NCBI RefSeq assembly: GCF_042665255.1
Contig: NZ_JBHTCD010000035.1
DNA length: 44,626 nucleotides
Direction: 5' to 3' (one strand)
Origin: Insolitispirillum peregrinum
GTDB taxonomy: Bacteria > Pseudomonadota > Alphaproteobacteria > Rhodospirillales > Rhodospirillaceae
Shown here one piece after another: positions 24,943 to 32,533 of the stretch. The notes beneath the pieces are model-generated. The model searched no databases and had not been told where the DNA came from. It saw only the letters and a list, made by a program, of their open reading frames with translations. The translations under genes and the position numbers were made by a program. Numbering within the stretch: position 1 is the first letter of the stretch; every line of letters begins with the position of its first letter.

Positions 24943-25094
24943 AGAGCATTGTGCGAAAAGCGGGAACCGGTTTTCGCAAAAACAATGCGGCACGAAAAAC
25001 CTGCATTTTGCGAAAAGTGGCTCCGGTTTTGCGCAAAATCACTGCGACACAACAAAAGCTTAGACCTGCGTACCTGCATCAGGTCACAGTACGC
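24943..25094 (+). repeat. Composite repeat: REP1, REP1-like, REP2
   Basis: A REP1 palindrome (24943-24990) is followed by a more diverged one (24998-25047) and a REP2 hairpin with arms GCGTAC (25068-25073) and GTACGC (25089-25094). Order and spacing match the block at 20257-20412. The first unit starts 15 bp upstream of the transporter start codon. Confidence 0.8.
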
Positions 25095-25095
25095 T

Positions 25096-25252
25096 ACAGC
25101 AAGGAAACAAGGACGTGGAGCGCTGCTCCACATCTCGCTGGGGCCAGTCGGCTCCAGACCCCATTCCTTTGATCATAAAAGAGAAAATGGGGGTTCGGGG
25201 CCTCAGGCCCCGAGCAGGTTCGGGCGGCAGCCCGCTCTTGTTTTCAAACTGT
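25096..25252 (+). repeat. 157-bp five-hairpin MITE-like repeat, copy 2
   Basis: Inverted ends ACAGCAAGGAAACAAG (25096-25111) and CTTGTTTTCAAACTGT (25237-25252) enclose the same hairpin chain as 8697-8852, read in the other orientation. About nine bases in ten appear identical between the two. The second hairpin carries a G-T pair in place of G-C. Confidence 0.75.
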
Positions 25253-25288
25253 CGTGTACTGTGGCATCAGGTTCAACGCACGCTGGTC
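25253..25288 (+). repeat. REP2 repeat
   Basis: CGTGTACTGTGGCATCAG followed by TTCAACGCACGCTGGTCT. The first part adjoins the MITE-like element exactly as at 8853, although the element is inverted there. The remaining 130 bp to the next gene (25289-25418) hold nothing I can name apart from a small AAGCCG-T-CGGCTT palindrome. Confidence 0.7.
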
Positions 25289-25418
25289 TTGATAGCAAGC
25301 CCCTGAAAGGCATTACATGCTGCAGTGCAGAATGCAAGCTTTACCCCTGACCGACAAGAGAGCAACCAAAAGGGTAACCATCTTGTCATCTTGAAGCCGT
25401 CGGCTTTTTCCGGCGCCA

Positions 25419-26420
25419 TCAGGCCACAGGGCGCTCCGGCCGCTCCGCCCACATCGTTCCCGCCATTGCTTGCGCTTCTGACTGACTGGCCGCGCGCCCG
25501 GTCAGATGCAGCACAATGGCCATGGTGCCGGTGATGGTCGCTTCGGCATGGGGATCACTCTGCCCCTGCCAGACGGCCAGCAGACGGCCAAGGTCCATCA
25601 CCTCGTCCTTGGGGGGAGTGATAGTGGTCAAGGCGGGCCATTCGTCCTCACAGGCCAGCTCGCCATCAACACGATAGACGGTGCAGGGCTTGTGCGGACG
25701 ACGCTCGACCTCGCCGCCCTCACCCTTGAAAATCGCCACTTTGGGCTGTCCCAGCAGATGGGCGGCCTGTTGGTGGACCGGCAGATAGGGGGGATGGGTC
25801 ACCGCCAGAATCTGCGCCGGAGCATCAAAGATGTTCAGTTTGCGCCCAACGGTGTGCAGCGGTGACCGCACGCCCAGAATTTGGCGCAGCTCCATGATCT
25901 CGTGCAGGCGAGGGCTGATCGCAGGCAGGGTGACATAGGCGAAATTGTGCTGTTCCAGCCCGGCAGCGGCCTGTTCCAGACTACCCGCCGTCGCCACTCC
26001 CAGCGCCGCCAGAGCCTCGCTGGTATAAACCCGGCCTGCGGTATGGTGTTCCGCCCCGTGCATGAAAATCCGCACCCCCTGCGCCGCCAGCGCCAACGCC
26101 GCCAGCAGGAACCACGGCAGTTGCCGCGCCTTGCCCGCCCAACTCGACCAGTCGAGATCAACCGGCGGGCGCTGTGTCGGCACGCTCAGCTCGGCCCGGA
26201 TGCCCCGCACGAACCCGGCCACTTCCTCCGGCGTTTCGGTCTTCACCCGCATCAGGCACAGGAAGGCCCCCAGTTGCTCGGGGCGAACCTCGCCCCGCAT
26301 GATCATCCGCACCGCCGTTTCGGTTTCTTCGCTGGTCATCGCCCGCGACAGGTTCGGTCCTTTGCCCAGAATACGGACAAAAGCCGCAAAGGGATGCTCG
26401 GCAGGGGTGGTTCCGCTCAT
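25419..26420 (-). CDS. ybiB: YbiB-like protein (glycosyltransferase family 3 / TrpD2 fold)
   Basis: A 333-residue cytoplasmic protein related to anthranilate phosphoribosyltransferase (TrpD) and more closely to YbiB/TrpD2, a nucleic-acid-binding relative of unknown role. The N-terminal helical domain is clear (about 25-80: LSRAMTSEETETAVRMIMRG, QLGAFLCLMRVKTETPEE). The catalytic-type domain has a divergent phosphate loop (IFMHGAEHHTAGRVYTSEAL) instead of the glycine-rich GTGGD motif of TrpD, so tryptophan synthesis is unlikely. The C-terminal part with VAIFKGEGGEVERRP matches the YbiB group. It starts 13 bp after the photolyase stop, so both are probably on one mRNA, perhaps linked through DNA damage. 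TrpD itself is the main alternative. Confidence 0.82.
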   Translation of the reverse strand: MSGTTPAEHPFAAFVRILGKGPNLSRAMTSEETETAVRMIMRGEVRPEQLGAFLCLMRVKTETPEEVAGFVRGIRAELSVPTQRPPVDLDWSSWAGKARQLPWFLLAALALAAQGVRIFMHGAEHHTAGRVYTSEALAALGVATAGSLEQAAAGLEQHNFAYVTLPAISPRLHEIMELRQILGVRSPLHTVGRKLNIFDAPAQILAVTHPPYLPVHQQAAHLLGQPKVAIFKGEGGEVERRPHKPCTVYRVDGELACEDEWPALTTITPPKDEVMDLGRLLAVWQGQSDPHAEATITGTMAIVLHLTGRAASQSEAQAMAGTMWAERPERPVA

Positions 26421-26433
26421 CGGCAGGATATCC

Positions 26434-27858
26434 TTACACAGTATCTGGATCAGGTTTCAGGCTGGCCAGCGCGGCCAGCGCACGGTCACGGGCGGCCCCA
26501 TGGTCCAGCATCGGCAGGGGATAGCGGCGGCGGGTGCTGGCGGCGGCAAACAGGTCATCGCCCGGTGCGGCGGACTCTGGCACCCAGCGCCGTTGATAAA
26601 GGCCATCGGAGTCAAACTTTGCCGCCTGCAATGACGGATTGAACACCCGGAAATAGGGAGCGGCATCGGCTCCACAGCCGGATACCCACTGCCAGTTTCC
26701 CGGATTGTTGGCCGGACAGGCATCAACCAGCGTGTCCCACATCCATTCTTCGCCCCATTGCCACGGCAACAGCAGGTCCTTGACCAGAAACGAGGCGACG
26801 ATCATGCGGACGCGGTTGTGCATCCAGCCGGTCTGCCACAGCTCGCGCTGACCGGCATCGACAATGGGAAAGCCGGTCTGCCCCCGGCACCAGCGCTGAA
26901 ACTCCCGCTGGTCATCGCGCCACGGAAAGCGGGTAAATTCGGGCTTCAGCGGCACCGTTGCCATCTCGGGCCACTGGAACAGCAGATGATGGTTGAACTC
27001 CCGCCAGCCGACTTCCCGCAAAAACGGCATGCCGTCGGCACCATGCAGAGCGGTCACCGCATCCCACAGGCGGCGGGGAGACAGGTCTCCAAAGCGCAAG
27101 TGCGGCGACAGGCGCGAGGTGGCTGGTTGCGCCGGAAAATCGCGCTGACTGCCATAGCGGGCGACCGATCCTTGTAAAAAGGCATCAAGGCAGCGCCGTG
27201 CCCCGGCCTGCCCCGGCTGCCAGCTCTCCCGCAGCCCCCCGGCCCAGTCGGGCGCGCTCGGCAACAAGGCCAGACTGGCCAGCGTCAGCCCACTGATCAC
27301 CGGGGCAACACCGGCCCCCAGCGCCTCCGGCTCGGGCAGCGGGGCTTTTGGCTGGTGATGCTGCGACAGTGCTTTCCAGAACGGCGTGAACACCCGGTAC
27401 GGCTGACCGCTGCCAGTCAGGATTTTGTCCGGCTCGACCATCAGTTCACCGCCACCGGCCAGCAGGGGGCATCCCAACGGCTCCAAAGCCTCGCGCGCGG
27501 CGGCCTCACAGCGGCGCAGGAACGGCGTCTGGCCGCGATTGCACAGCACCGCCTGCACGCCGCCTTGCCGCACCACATCAGGCAACTGCTGCCGCAGGTC
27601 GCCTTGCCGCAGGACCAACGGGACTCCCAGCCGCTGCAAATCATCGGCCAATGCCGCCAGACTGTGATGCAGCCACCAGCGGCTGGCCCCGCCCAGAGGG
27701 CGCGACCACAGGGCTTCGTCCAGAATGTAGACCGCCGTCACCCGGCCATTGTGCTGGCGAGCCAGCCGGATGGCTTCGGTCAAGGCCGGATGGTCATCGG
27801 TGCGCAGATCATCCCGCAACCAGACCAGCGCGTGATAGGGGGCAAGGGTCGTTGACAT
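26434..27858 (-). CDS. phrB: Deoxyribodipyrimidine photolyase
   Basis: A 474-residue flavoprotein that uses blue light to split cyclobutane pyrimidine dimers in DNA. The N-terminal antenna-binding domain opens with LVWLRDDLRTDDHPAL (about 10-25). The C-terminal FAD domain has the class I pattern: LSPHLRFGDLSPRRLWDAV, FLREVGWREFNHHLL, then MHNRVRMIVASFLVKDLLL and the strongly conserved NWQWVSGCGADAAPYFRVFN. ATG 27858 begins the antenna domain directly; the longer open frame lies over the next gene and is not coding. The ribosome-binding site is weak. The gene sits in a minus-strand run after the HIT and secreted-protein genes and before the YbiB-like gene. The CPD class I assignment is strong; a cryptochrome role is possible but less likely. 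Confidence 0.95.
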   Translation of the reverse strand: MSTTLAPYHALVWLRDDLRTDDHPALTEAIRLARQHNGRVTAVYILDEALWSRPLGGASRWWLHHSLAALADDLQRLGVPLVLRQGDLRQQLPDVVRQGGVQAVLCNRGQTPFLRRCEAAAREALEPLGCPLLAGGGELMVEPDKILTGSGQPYRVFTPFWKALSQHHQPKAPLPEPEALGAGVAPVISGLTLASLALLPSAPDWAGGLRESWQPGQAGARRCLDAFLQGSVARYGSQRDFPAQPATSRLSPHLRFGDLSPRRLWDAVTALHGADGMPFLREVGWREFNHHLLFQWPEMATVPLKPEFTRFPWRDDQREFQRWCRGQTGFPIVDAGQRELWQTGWMHNRVRMIVASFLVKDLLLPWQWGEEWMWDTLVDACPANNPGNWQWVSGCGADAAPYFRVFNPSLQAAKFDSDGLYQRRWVPESAAPGDDLFAAASTRRRYPLPMLDHGAARDRALAALASLKPDPDTV

Positions 27859-27890
27859 GGCGTGTGCTCGTACAAAAAGAGAAAGCAGGC

Positions 27891-28604
27891 CTATTTCCCG
27901 GCCACCGGCTTCAGGCTGTTCAGGATGCCTTCGGCGTCGTCCAGAGTCTGCGGAAATTCGACGCTGGTTGCGGTGTACTGCCACAGGTGCAACACCGGGG
28001 CAAACGGGCTGGGCAGGAACACCGCCCATTGCTGCAACGGCAAGCCTTCCCGCATGAACTCGGTGACGATCTGCCGTCCCATGATCACCCCGGTTCCCAC
28101 ATCCCAGCGGAACGGCTTGTCGCGCAAGACCTTGGAGCCGGGAGCCTGCGCCTTCAGTTCGGACAGATAGCGGTCGGCCAGCATGGTGACCGCCTTTTCT
28201 CCGCTGACCGGCTGTGGCTTTGCCGGAGCCTTGCCCGCCGGTTTGCCGCTCGCCGGAGCGGTCGGAAATGGCAGGTTCAGAATGAACACCGAGGTCAGCG
28301 CCGAAGCCCGGTCTGAGGGAGGCGTCAGCGACATCCCATAGGCCTGCGGCGTTCCGCGTGTCCATGCAGACGGGTAATCAAGGCGATAGCCGTAATGGGG
28401 CTCGCCAAAGCTGCTCCAGCCCTGTTGCAGCGGGTGCGCCGGGTCAGCCGACAGCGGGGCGCTTTCCAGTTTGGTGTTGCTCTCTTCCGGTGTCACCAGA
28501 CGCCCGGCCAGCGCCGGAGCACTCCCCGCGATCAGGGCAGCGATCGGGGCCGCGATCAGGGCAGCCCCCCGGCACGGGGCAAGCAGGGAACGAAACGCGC
28601 GCAT
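27891..28604 (-). CDS. Secreted or periplasmic protein of unknown function
   Basis: A 237-residue protein (two more residues if it starts at ATG 28610) with an Ala-rich signal peptide, cleaved probably after ALAG. ATG 28604 is six bases after AAGGGA. The mature part has YGYRLDYPSAWTRGTP near residue 70, a pattern seen in PsbP/YcnI-like periplasmic proteins that begin with a Tyr-Pro-x-x-Trp segment. A Pro/Ala/Lys-rich stretch (about 115-135) looks like a linker, and the end SLKPVAGK resembles the PsbP-like C-terminus. Function is unknown. It starts 10 bp after the HIT gene and is followed 32 bp later by photolyase. The signal peptide core is made from three tandem 12-bp repeats, so its length could vary between strains. 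Confidence 0.7.
   Translation of the reverse strand: MRAFRSLLAPCRGAALIAAPIAALIAGSAPALAGRLVTPEESNTKLESAPLSADPAHPLQQGWSSFGEPHYGYRLDYPSAWTRGTPQAYGMSLTPPSDRASALTSVFILNLPFPTAPASGKPAGKAPAKPQPVSGEKAVTMLADRYLSELKAQAPGSKVLRDKPFRWDVGTGVIMGRQIVTEFMREGLPLQQWAVFLPSPFAPVLHLWQYTATSVEFPQTLDDAEGILNSLKPVAGK
28529..28564 (-). repeat. Three tandem 12-bp repeats in a signal-peptide region
   Basis: Units at 28529-28540, 28541-28552 and 28553-28564: the first and third are identical (CGATCAGGGCAG) and the middle differs at two bases. Being a multiple of three, they encode Ala-Ala-x-Ile-type repeats in the hydrophobic core of the secreted protein without shifting the frame. Confidence 0.8.
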
Positions 28605-28614
28605 CACCATTCCC

Positions 28615-29043
28615 TTACGGTTTGTGGACCGGCGGGCGCGGCGGAGTCATCGCATCACGCAACATCCGCAGGGTATGCGACAGGGTTGCCTGATCATAAG
28701 GCTCCGCCGGGGCATGCCCCCACACCGGGTTCGGCCACGCCGGATCGGTCTTGAACCGGGCAATCACATGGATATGCAGTTGGGGGACCATGTTCCCCAA
28801 GGCCGCCGTGTTGATCTTGTCGGCGTTGGTCGCATGACTGAGCAAACGCCCGGCCAACGCCATTTCATGCATCACCCGCGTGCGGTCATCCGGGGCCAGT
28901 TGGTGCAGTTCGCTGAGATCCGCCCGCTGCGGCACCAAAATCAGCCAGGGATAGGTCCGGTCATTCATCAGGCGCACCTGACACAACGGCCAGACGGCAA
29001 CTTCGATGGTATCGGCAGCAAGACGGGGATGAAGGGTGAACAT
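28615..29043 (-). CDS. HIT-domain protein
   Basis: A 142-residue cytoplasmic protein of the histidine-triad superfamily, whose members hydrolyse or transfer nucleotides such as ApnA, ADP-sugars or AMP-lysine. The N-terminal strand region has YPWLILVPQRADLSELHQL. The signature is QLHIHVIARF, with His at the first two positions of the triad and Ile where the third His usually stands; the middle His, normally the nucleophile, is kept. DPAWPNPVWG follows, a block typical of the proteobacterial single-domain subgroup. It begins a minus-strand run with a secreted protein, photolyase and YbiB-like gene. Length is normal. The exact substrate is unknown. Confidence 0.9.
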   Translation of the reverse strand: MFTLHPRLAADTIEVAVWPLCQVRLMNDRTYPWLILVPQRADLSELHQLAPDDRTRVMHEMALAGRLLSHATNADKINTAALGNMVPQLHIHVIARFKTDPAWPNPVWGHAPAEPYDQATLSHTLRMLRDAMTPPRPPVHKP

Positions 29044-29339
29044 GCACAGGCTCCGGAAAATCCTCGGGAATGCGGTGCAGTGTGGCCGAGGCGGGCCCGA
29101 TTGTCACGCAGGACCAGCGCAGCACCGGGGGAAAGAAACAGATTCAGACTCCCCATAAAACAGCAAACCGCTATAGTTCCATTGCGTTTTATCGCCGTTC
29201 CCGCGACGTTTTCCATTGCCCTGTGCCGCGGGAACAGCGACACAGGGGACACGAAAGACCGCTTTCGCAGAACGCCGGAAGGGGTCTGTTGTCTGTGTGC
29301 GTATTGATGCCCGAGCAGGGGCCTGAGTAGGGGTTTGGT

Positions 29340-31187
29340 ATGAGTCAGTGGATGACGGCCAGTTTGTCGCGCAAGGTGGTCGCCGTGGTGGCGGCCGTTC
29401 TGGCTGGCGCCTCGCTCGTCTTTTTGTTGCTGTTCGTCAGCCTGTATCGCGCAGAACTGGAAGTCGAACGCAGCATGGCGTCGGAACGGATCAACCGCCT
29501 GCTGCAGGCATCGCTGGAAAACGCGATGGTCAAGCGCGATCTGGATGGTCTGCGGGCGATCATCTCGCATCTGGGAGAGCTGGACGGAATTTCCGGGGTG
29601 ATGATCCTCAACCCGGACAAGGAAGTCCGCTTTGCCTCGGACCCGACCCTGCTGGGGCAGGTGATGGGCGAAGAAACGCTCGACGCCCACACCCGCTTTA
29701 CCAGCAACGAGCATGGCCGCGAAGTCCTGCGCAGCGTCAACCCGGTGCACAACAAGGAAGTCTGCCAGCAATGCCACGGCGACATTGCCGACAATCCGGT
29801 CAACGGCGTTCTGTTTGTCGATTACGACGCCGACGCCCTGCGTGGTAAAGCGATGAGCACGGCGCTGACGCTCGGCGCATCCGGGGTGGCGGTGCTGATG
29901 CTGGTGCTGGCCCTGCTGACCTGGAGCCTGCGCCGGATGGTGGTCGCCCCGGTCAGCCGCCTCAGCCAGGCCAGCACCCGGCTGACCGCAGGAGATCTGA
30001 CCGTCCGCGTTCCGGTCCATGGTGAGGATGAACTGGCCGAGCTTGGCCGTTCCTTTAACAAGATGGCTGCTACCCTGGAACAGTCGATGGCGGCCCTGCG
30101 CCAGCGCGAAGAATTCCAGCAGGCCCTGATCGACGCCATTCCCGATGGTGTGCGGGTGATTGACAGCAGCTATCAGGTGGTGGCGGCCAATGCCGCCTAT
30201 GCCCAGCAGGTCGGAGCCGGCCGGGGCAGCGACGTGGTGGGGTTGCCGTGTTATGCGTCCAGCCATCACCGCGACGGTCCGTGCCCGATCACCCTGGTCA
30301 CCTGTCCGCTGCATGAGATCAATGCCAACGGCGAAGCGATCAAGACCGTTCATCAGCACATCCGCGCCAACGGTGAACCATTCTTTGTTGAAATTTCGGC
30401 CGCCCCGATGACCATCCGGGACGACAGCGGGCAGCCCCGTACCCTGATCGTCGAAGCCATTCGTGACATGAGCGCCGATGCCGAAATCAGCCATGGCCAA
30501 CGGCTGTCCGAAATCGCCCAACTGGCGACCGGCGTGGCGCATGAAATCAGGAATCCGCTGGTGGCCATCCGCATGGCGCTGGAAGGCATCCTGCGCAAGG
30601 GCGGACTGGTTGATGGCGGCACGGTGCACGAACCGGCAACGCTGGCGCGCTACCTGTCGCTGGTTTTGGGGCAGATCGAAAGCTGTATCGGCGTTTCCGA
30701 ACGCCTGCTGAACCTGACCCACTTCCCCGCCGAAGGGCCGGAAGTGGTCGATGTGCGGGCGGCGCTGGAAGACGCCATTGCCCTGCTGACCTACGAAGCC
30801 TCGGTTGACGGTATCACCGTCATCGCCGACCTGCCCGGCAGCGGAACTGCGGTGCTCGCCACCAGCTCGGAAATCCGCATGCTGGCGGTCAACATGATGC
30901 AGAACGCCTTCCATGCCATGCCGAACGGCGGCAGCCTGACGGTTTCGGCAGAGGTTTCCGACGGACAGGTTACCCTGACCTTCAAGGACACCGGGGTCGG
31001 CATTCCGCCCGACGTCATGAGCCGGATCTTTGATCCTTACTTCACCCGCCGTGCCGATGGCGTCGAAGGCACCGGAATGGGGCTGACCATCTGCAAGAAC
31101 ATCGTGGAATCCTATGAAGGAACGATTTCGGCAGACAGCGAGCCGGGCAAGGGCACAACCTTTACCATCACCTTCCCCGAGGCATGA
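29340..31187 (+). CDS. Haem-c-type sensor histidine kinase (periplasmic CxxCH, HAMP, Cys-rich PAS, HisKA-HATPase)
   Basis: A 615-residue inner-membrane kinase. Helix 1 (about 12-34) and helix 2 (about 172-197) bound a periplasmic sensor domain that contains CQQCH at 142-146, a c-type haem attachment motif. HAMP follows (about 197-250), then a PAS domain (about 255-375) with Cys304, Cys315 and Cys322 plus His309/310 in a compact cluster, GPCPITLVTCPLHE, that could bind metal or respond to redox. HisKA has the phospho-acceptor His401 in GVAHEIRNPL, and the ATPase part has NMMQNAFHAMP, DTGVGI and GTGMGL. The protein should sense redox, oxygen or NO and phosphorylate a regulator; no response regulator gene is adjacent. 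ATG 29340 has AGGGG upstream. Confidence 0.93.
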   Translation: MSQWMTASLSRKVVAVVAAVLAGASLVFLLLFVSLYRAELEVERSMASERINRLLQASLENAMVKRDLDGLRAIISHLGELDGISGVMILNPDKEVRFASDPTLLGQVMGEETLDAHTRFTSNEHGREVLRSVNPVHNKEVCQQCHGDIADNPVNGVLFVDYDADALRGKAMSTALTLGASGVAVLMLVLALLTWSLRRMVVAPVSRLSQASTRLTAGDLTVRVPVHGEDELAELGRSFNKMAATLEQSMAALRQREEFQQALIDAIPDGVRVIDSSYQVVAANAAYAQQVGAGRGSDVVGLPCYASSHHRDGPCPITLVTCPLHEINANGEAIKTVHQHIRANGEPFFVEISAAPMTIRDDSGQPRTLIVEAIRDMSADAEISHGQRLSEIAQLATGVAHEIRNPLVAIRMALEGILRKGGLVDGGTVHEPATLARYLSLVLGQIESCIGVSERLLNLTHFPAEGPEVVDVRAALEDAIALLTYEASVDGITVIADLPGSGTAVLATSSEIRMLAVNMMQNAFHAMPNGGSLTVSAEVSDGQVTLTFKDTGVGIPPDVMSRIFDPYFTRRADGVEGTGMGLTICKNIVESYEGTISADSEPGKGTTFTITFPEA

Positions 31188-31205
31188 CGCCGGTCAGGGG
31201 TACGG

Positions 31206-31538
31206 TCAGTGGATCAGATGCAGACCTTCCGGCGTGTTGCTGATGGTCAGCGTCTGATCAAGGCCGATCTGCTTCATCAGCAACAGCGGGCCGGGCTGTG
31301 GGCAATTCAGCCGCAGTTCCAGCCCCTGCCGGGCCAGCCGGTCACGCAGGGCCAGCAACAGACCGGCGCCGGCGGTATCGAGGGATTCGACCCCGGTCAT
31401 ATCGAGAATGACATCATTCCAGCCTTGCAGGGACAGTTCGACAAAAGCAGGCAGATAATCATTCATGGTGGCCATGGTCAGATCGCCGACCATGATGGCA
31501 ATCACTTCGGCTCCGTTGGGAACGATCTGGATGCTCAT
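31206..31538 (-). CDS. STAS-domain protein (anti-sigma-factor antagonist-like)
   Basis: A 110-residue single STAS domain, the fold of anti-sigma-factor antagonists such as SpoIIAA. VPNGAEVIAIMVGDLTMATM forms the first strands and VILDMTGVESLDTAGAGLLL the phosphorylation loop. The usual Ser is replaced by Thr in Asp-Thr-Ala-Gly, still phosphorylatable. ATG 31538 has GAGG seven bases upstream, so a longer form from 31589 is unlikely. It is convergent with the haem-type kinase, 18 bp apart, so the two are not co-transcribed, although a functional link is possible. A partner anti-sigma kinase or PP2C phosphatase is not in the window. In alphaproteobacteria STAS proteins also act in lipid transport (MlaB), but no mla genes are near. 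Confidence 0.85.
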   Translation of the reverse strand: MSIQIVPNGAEVIAIMVGDLTMATMNDYLPAFVELSLQGWNDVILDMTGVESLDTAGAGLLLALRDRLARQGLELRLNCPQPGPLLLMKQIGLDQTLTISNTPEGLHLIH

Positions 31539-31862
31539 CGGTAACCTCGCCTGATAAGTTGTTTTGCCAACGAACAAAGCAAGGGCCATACCAGAATAAT
31601 TTATTTATATATTTCAGCATGTTGATCAAAAATCATTTCTGACAACACGCAGGATGTCATGCAAAACGCATTTTTGCAGCGAGTCCGGAACGCCGTTGAT
31701 GCATTTTGCAAATCGGCAAAGTCTCCCTTGCCGAGCCACTGAAAATATGGCTCTGCTCGCTCGTCCCCGACCGGTTCAGCGGGCAAGGCGCACCCCCGCC
31801 AGAGCCAACACACGGTGCGAGCGGGGATAAAATGGCAAAAAAATATCAGAAAGGGTGATCAC

Positions 31863-32054
31863 ATGACTTCCATTCCCTCTCCGTCCCCGCTCCGTCGTCG
31901 CCTGCTGGAAGCCTTGCTGGTGCTGGTCCTGCTGGGTGTGGTGTCGGCTGCAACGCTGGCCGTTCTGGACGAGCGCCTCAGTCAGGCCGTTGTTTCCTTG
32001 TTCCATAAGGAAGCCGTCACGGAAACCGCCCCGGCCACCCCGGCAAAACCATAA
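31863..32054 (+). CDS. Small single-pass membrane protein of unknown function
   Basis: A 63-residue protein: a short basic N-terminus (SPLRRRLLEA), one hydrophobic helix (LLVLVLLGVVSAATLAV, about 19-36) and a polar tail rich in Thr, Ala and Pro. ATG 31863 has GGGTG about eight bases upstream. The positive-inside rule predicts the N-terminus in the cytoplasm and the tail in the periplasm. It lies between an AT-rich spacer and the ornithine decarboxylase leader, alone in its unit. Codon use looks like its neighbours. I do not recognise a family. Confidence 0.6.
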   Translation: MTSIPSPSPLRRRLLEALLVLVLLGVVSAATLAVLDERLSQAVVSLFHKEAVTETAPATPAKP

Positions 32055-32230
32055 AAAGACATGTGATCATATTGTCTTTTTCCGCCGGTTCGGAGGCCGG
32101 AAAAGGGCAAAAATTTCATTTGCGCTCCCCGTCGATTGGGACTAAATCAGCCGCAGACCGTATTCGCACGTGCCCGTGGTCACCACGCAAATGGCTCTTC
32201 CGGCAAGGAAGGCAGGTGACTTAAAGCAAC

Positions 32231-32370
32231 GACGTAACGCGGCTTTTTTGGTCTCTGTCGGCGTTCCAACCGTCGGCGTTACTGAAGAGGCAACTTTACT
32301 TCTTTGCCAAGCGTGCGGGCGGGTTCTCCGTCCCGAAAAACCACGCGCTTCCCTTTGCCGGATGTCCGGC
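32231..32370 (+). promoter_or_regulatory. Structured 5' leader of ornithine decarboxylase, candidate speF RNA motif
   Basis: The 479-bp gap upstream of the decarboxylase contains a series of stems: GTAACGC (32234-32240) with GCGTTAC (32276-32282); GGCAA (32289-32293) with TTGCC (32304-32308); a CGGG/CCCG pairing near 32316-32335; and GCCGGA (32357-32362) with TCCGGC (32365-32370). A direct repeat GTCGGCGTT occurs at 32257 and 32272. Alphaproteobacterial ornithine decarboxylase genes are known to carry a conserved leader called the speF motif, thought to control expression. Position and structure fit, but I cannot run the covariance model. 32055-32230 holds no gene I can support. Confidence 0.6.
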
Positions 32371-32533
32371 ACGGCAGGCGTGGCCACGAACAGCAAGCAC
32401 TTCAGCCTGTACCTGTCGGCATCGGAGCCGATGGGGTCCGGGACGGCAGCAACGCCTCCACCGGTTGCTGTGTCGTCTCTGGATGGCATCTCCGCTTGAC
32501 CCGAACACACTCAAGCCAAGGGACTGTGCAGCC

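Noticed and set aside
24581..25063. Open frame running from the transporter gene into the repeats
   Set aside because: It is the antisense shadow of the transporter, and its end is repeat DNA.
31624..31638. FNR/Anr-like box near the STAS gene (TTGAT and ATCAT)
   Set aside because: Spacing is five instead of four and the second half-site is imperfect.
32170..32499. Open frame of 109 codons through the ornithine decarboxylase leader
   Set aside because: GTG start without ribosome-binding site, no domain, and the DNA is better explained by RNA structure.
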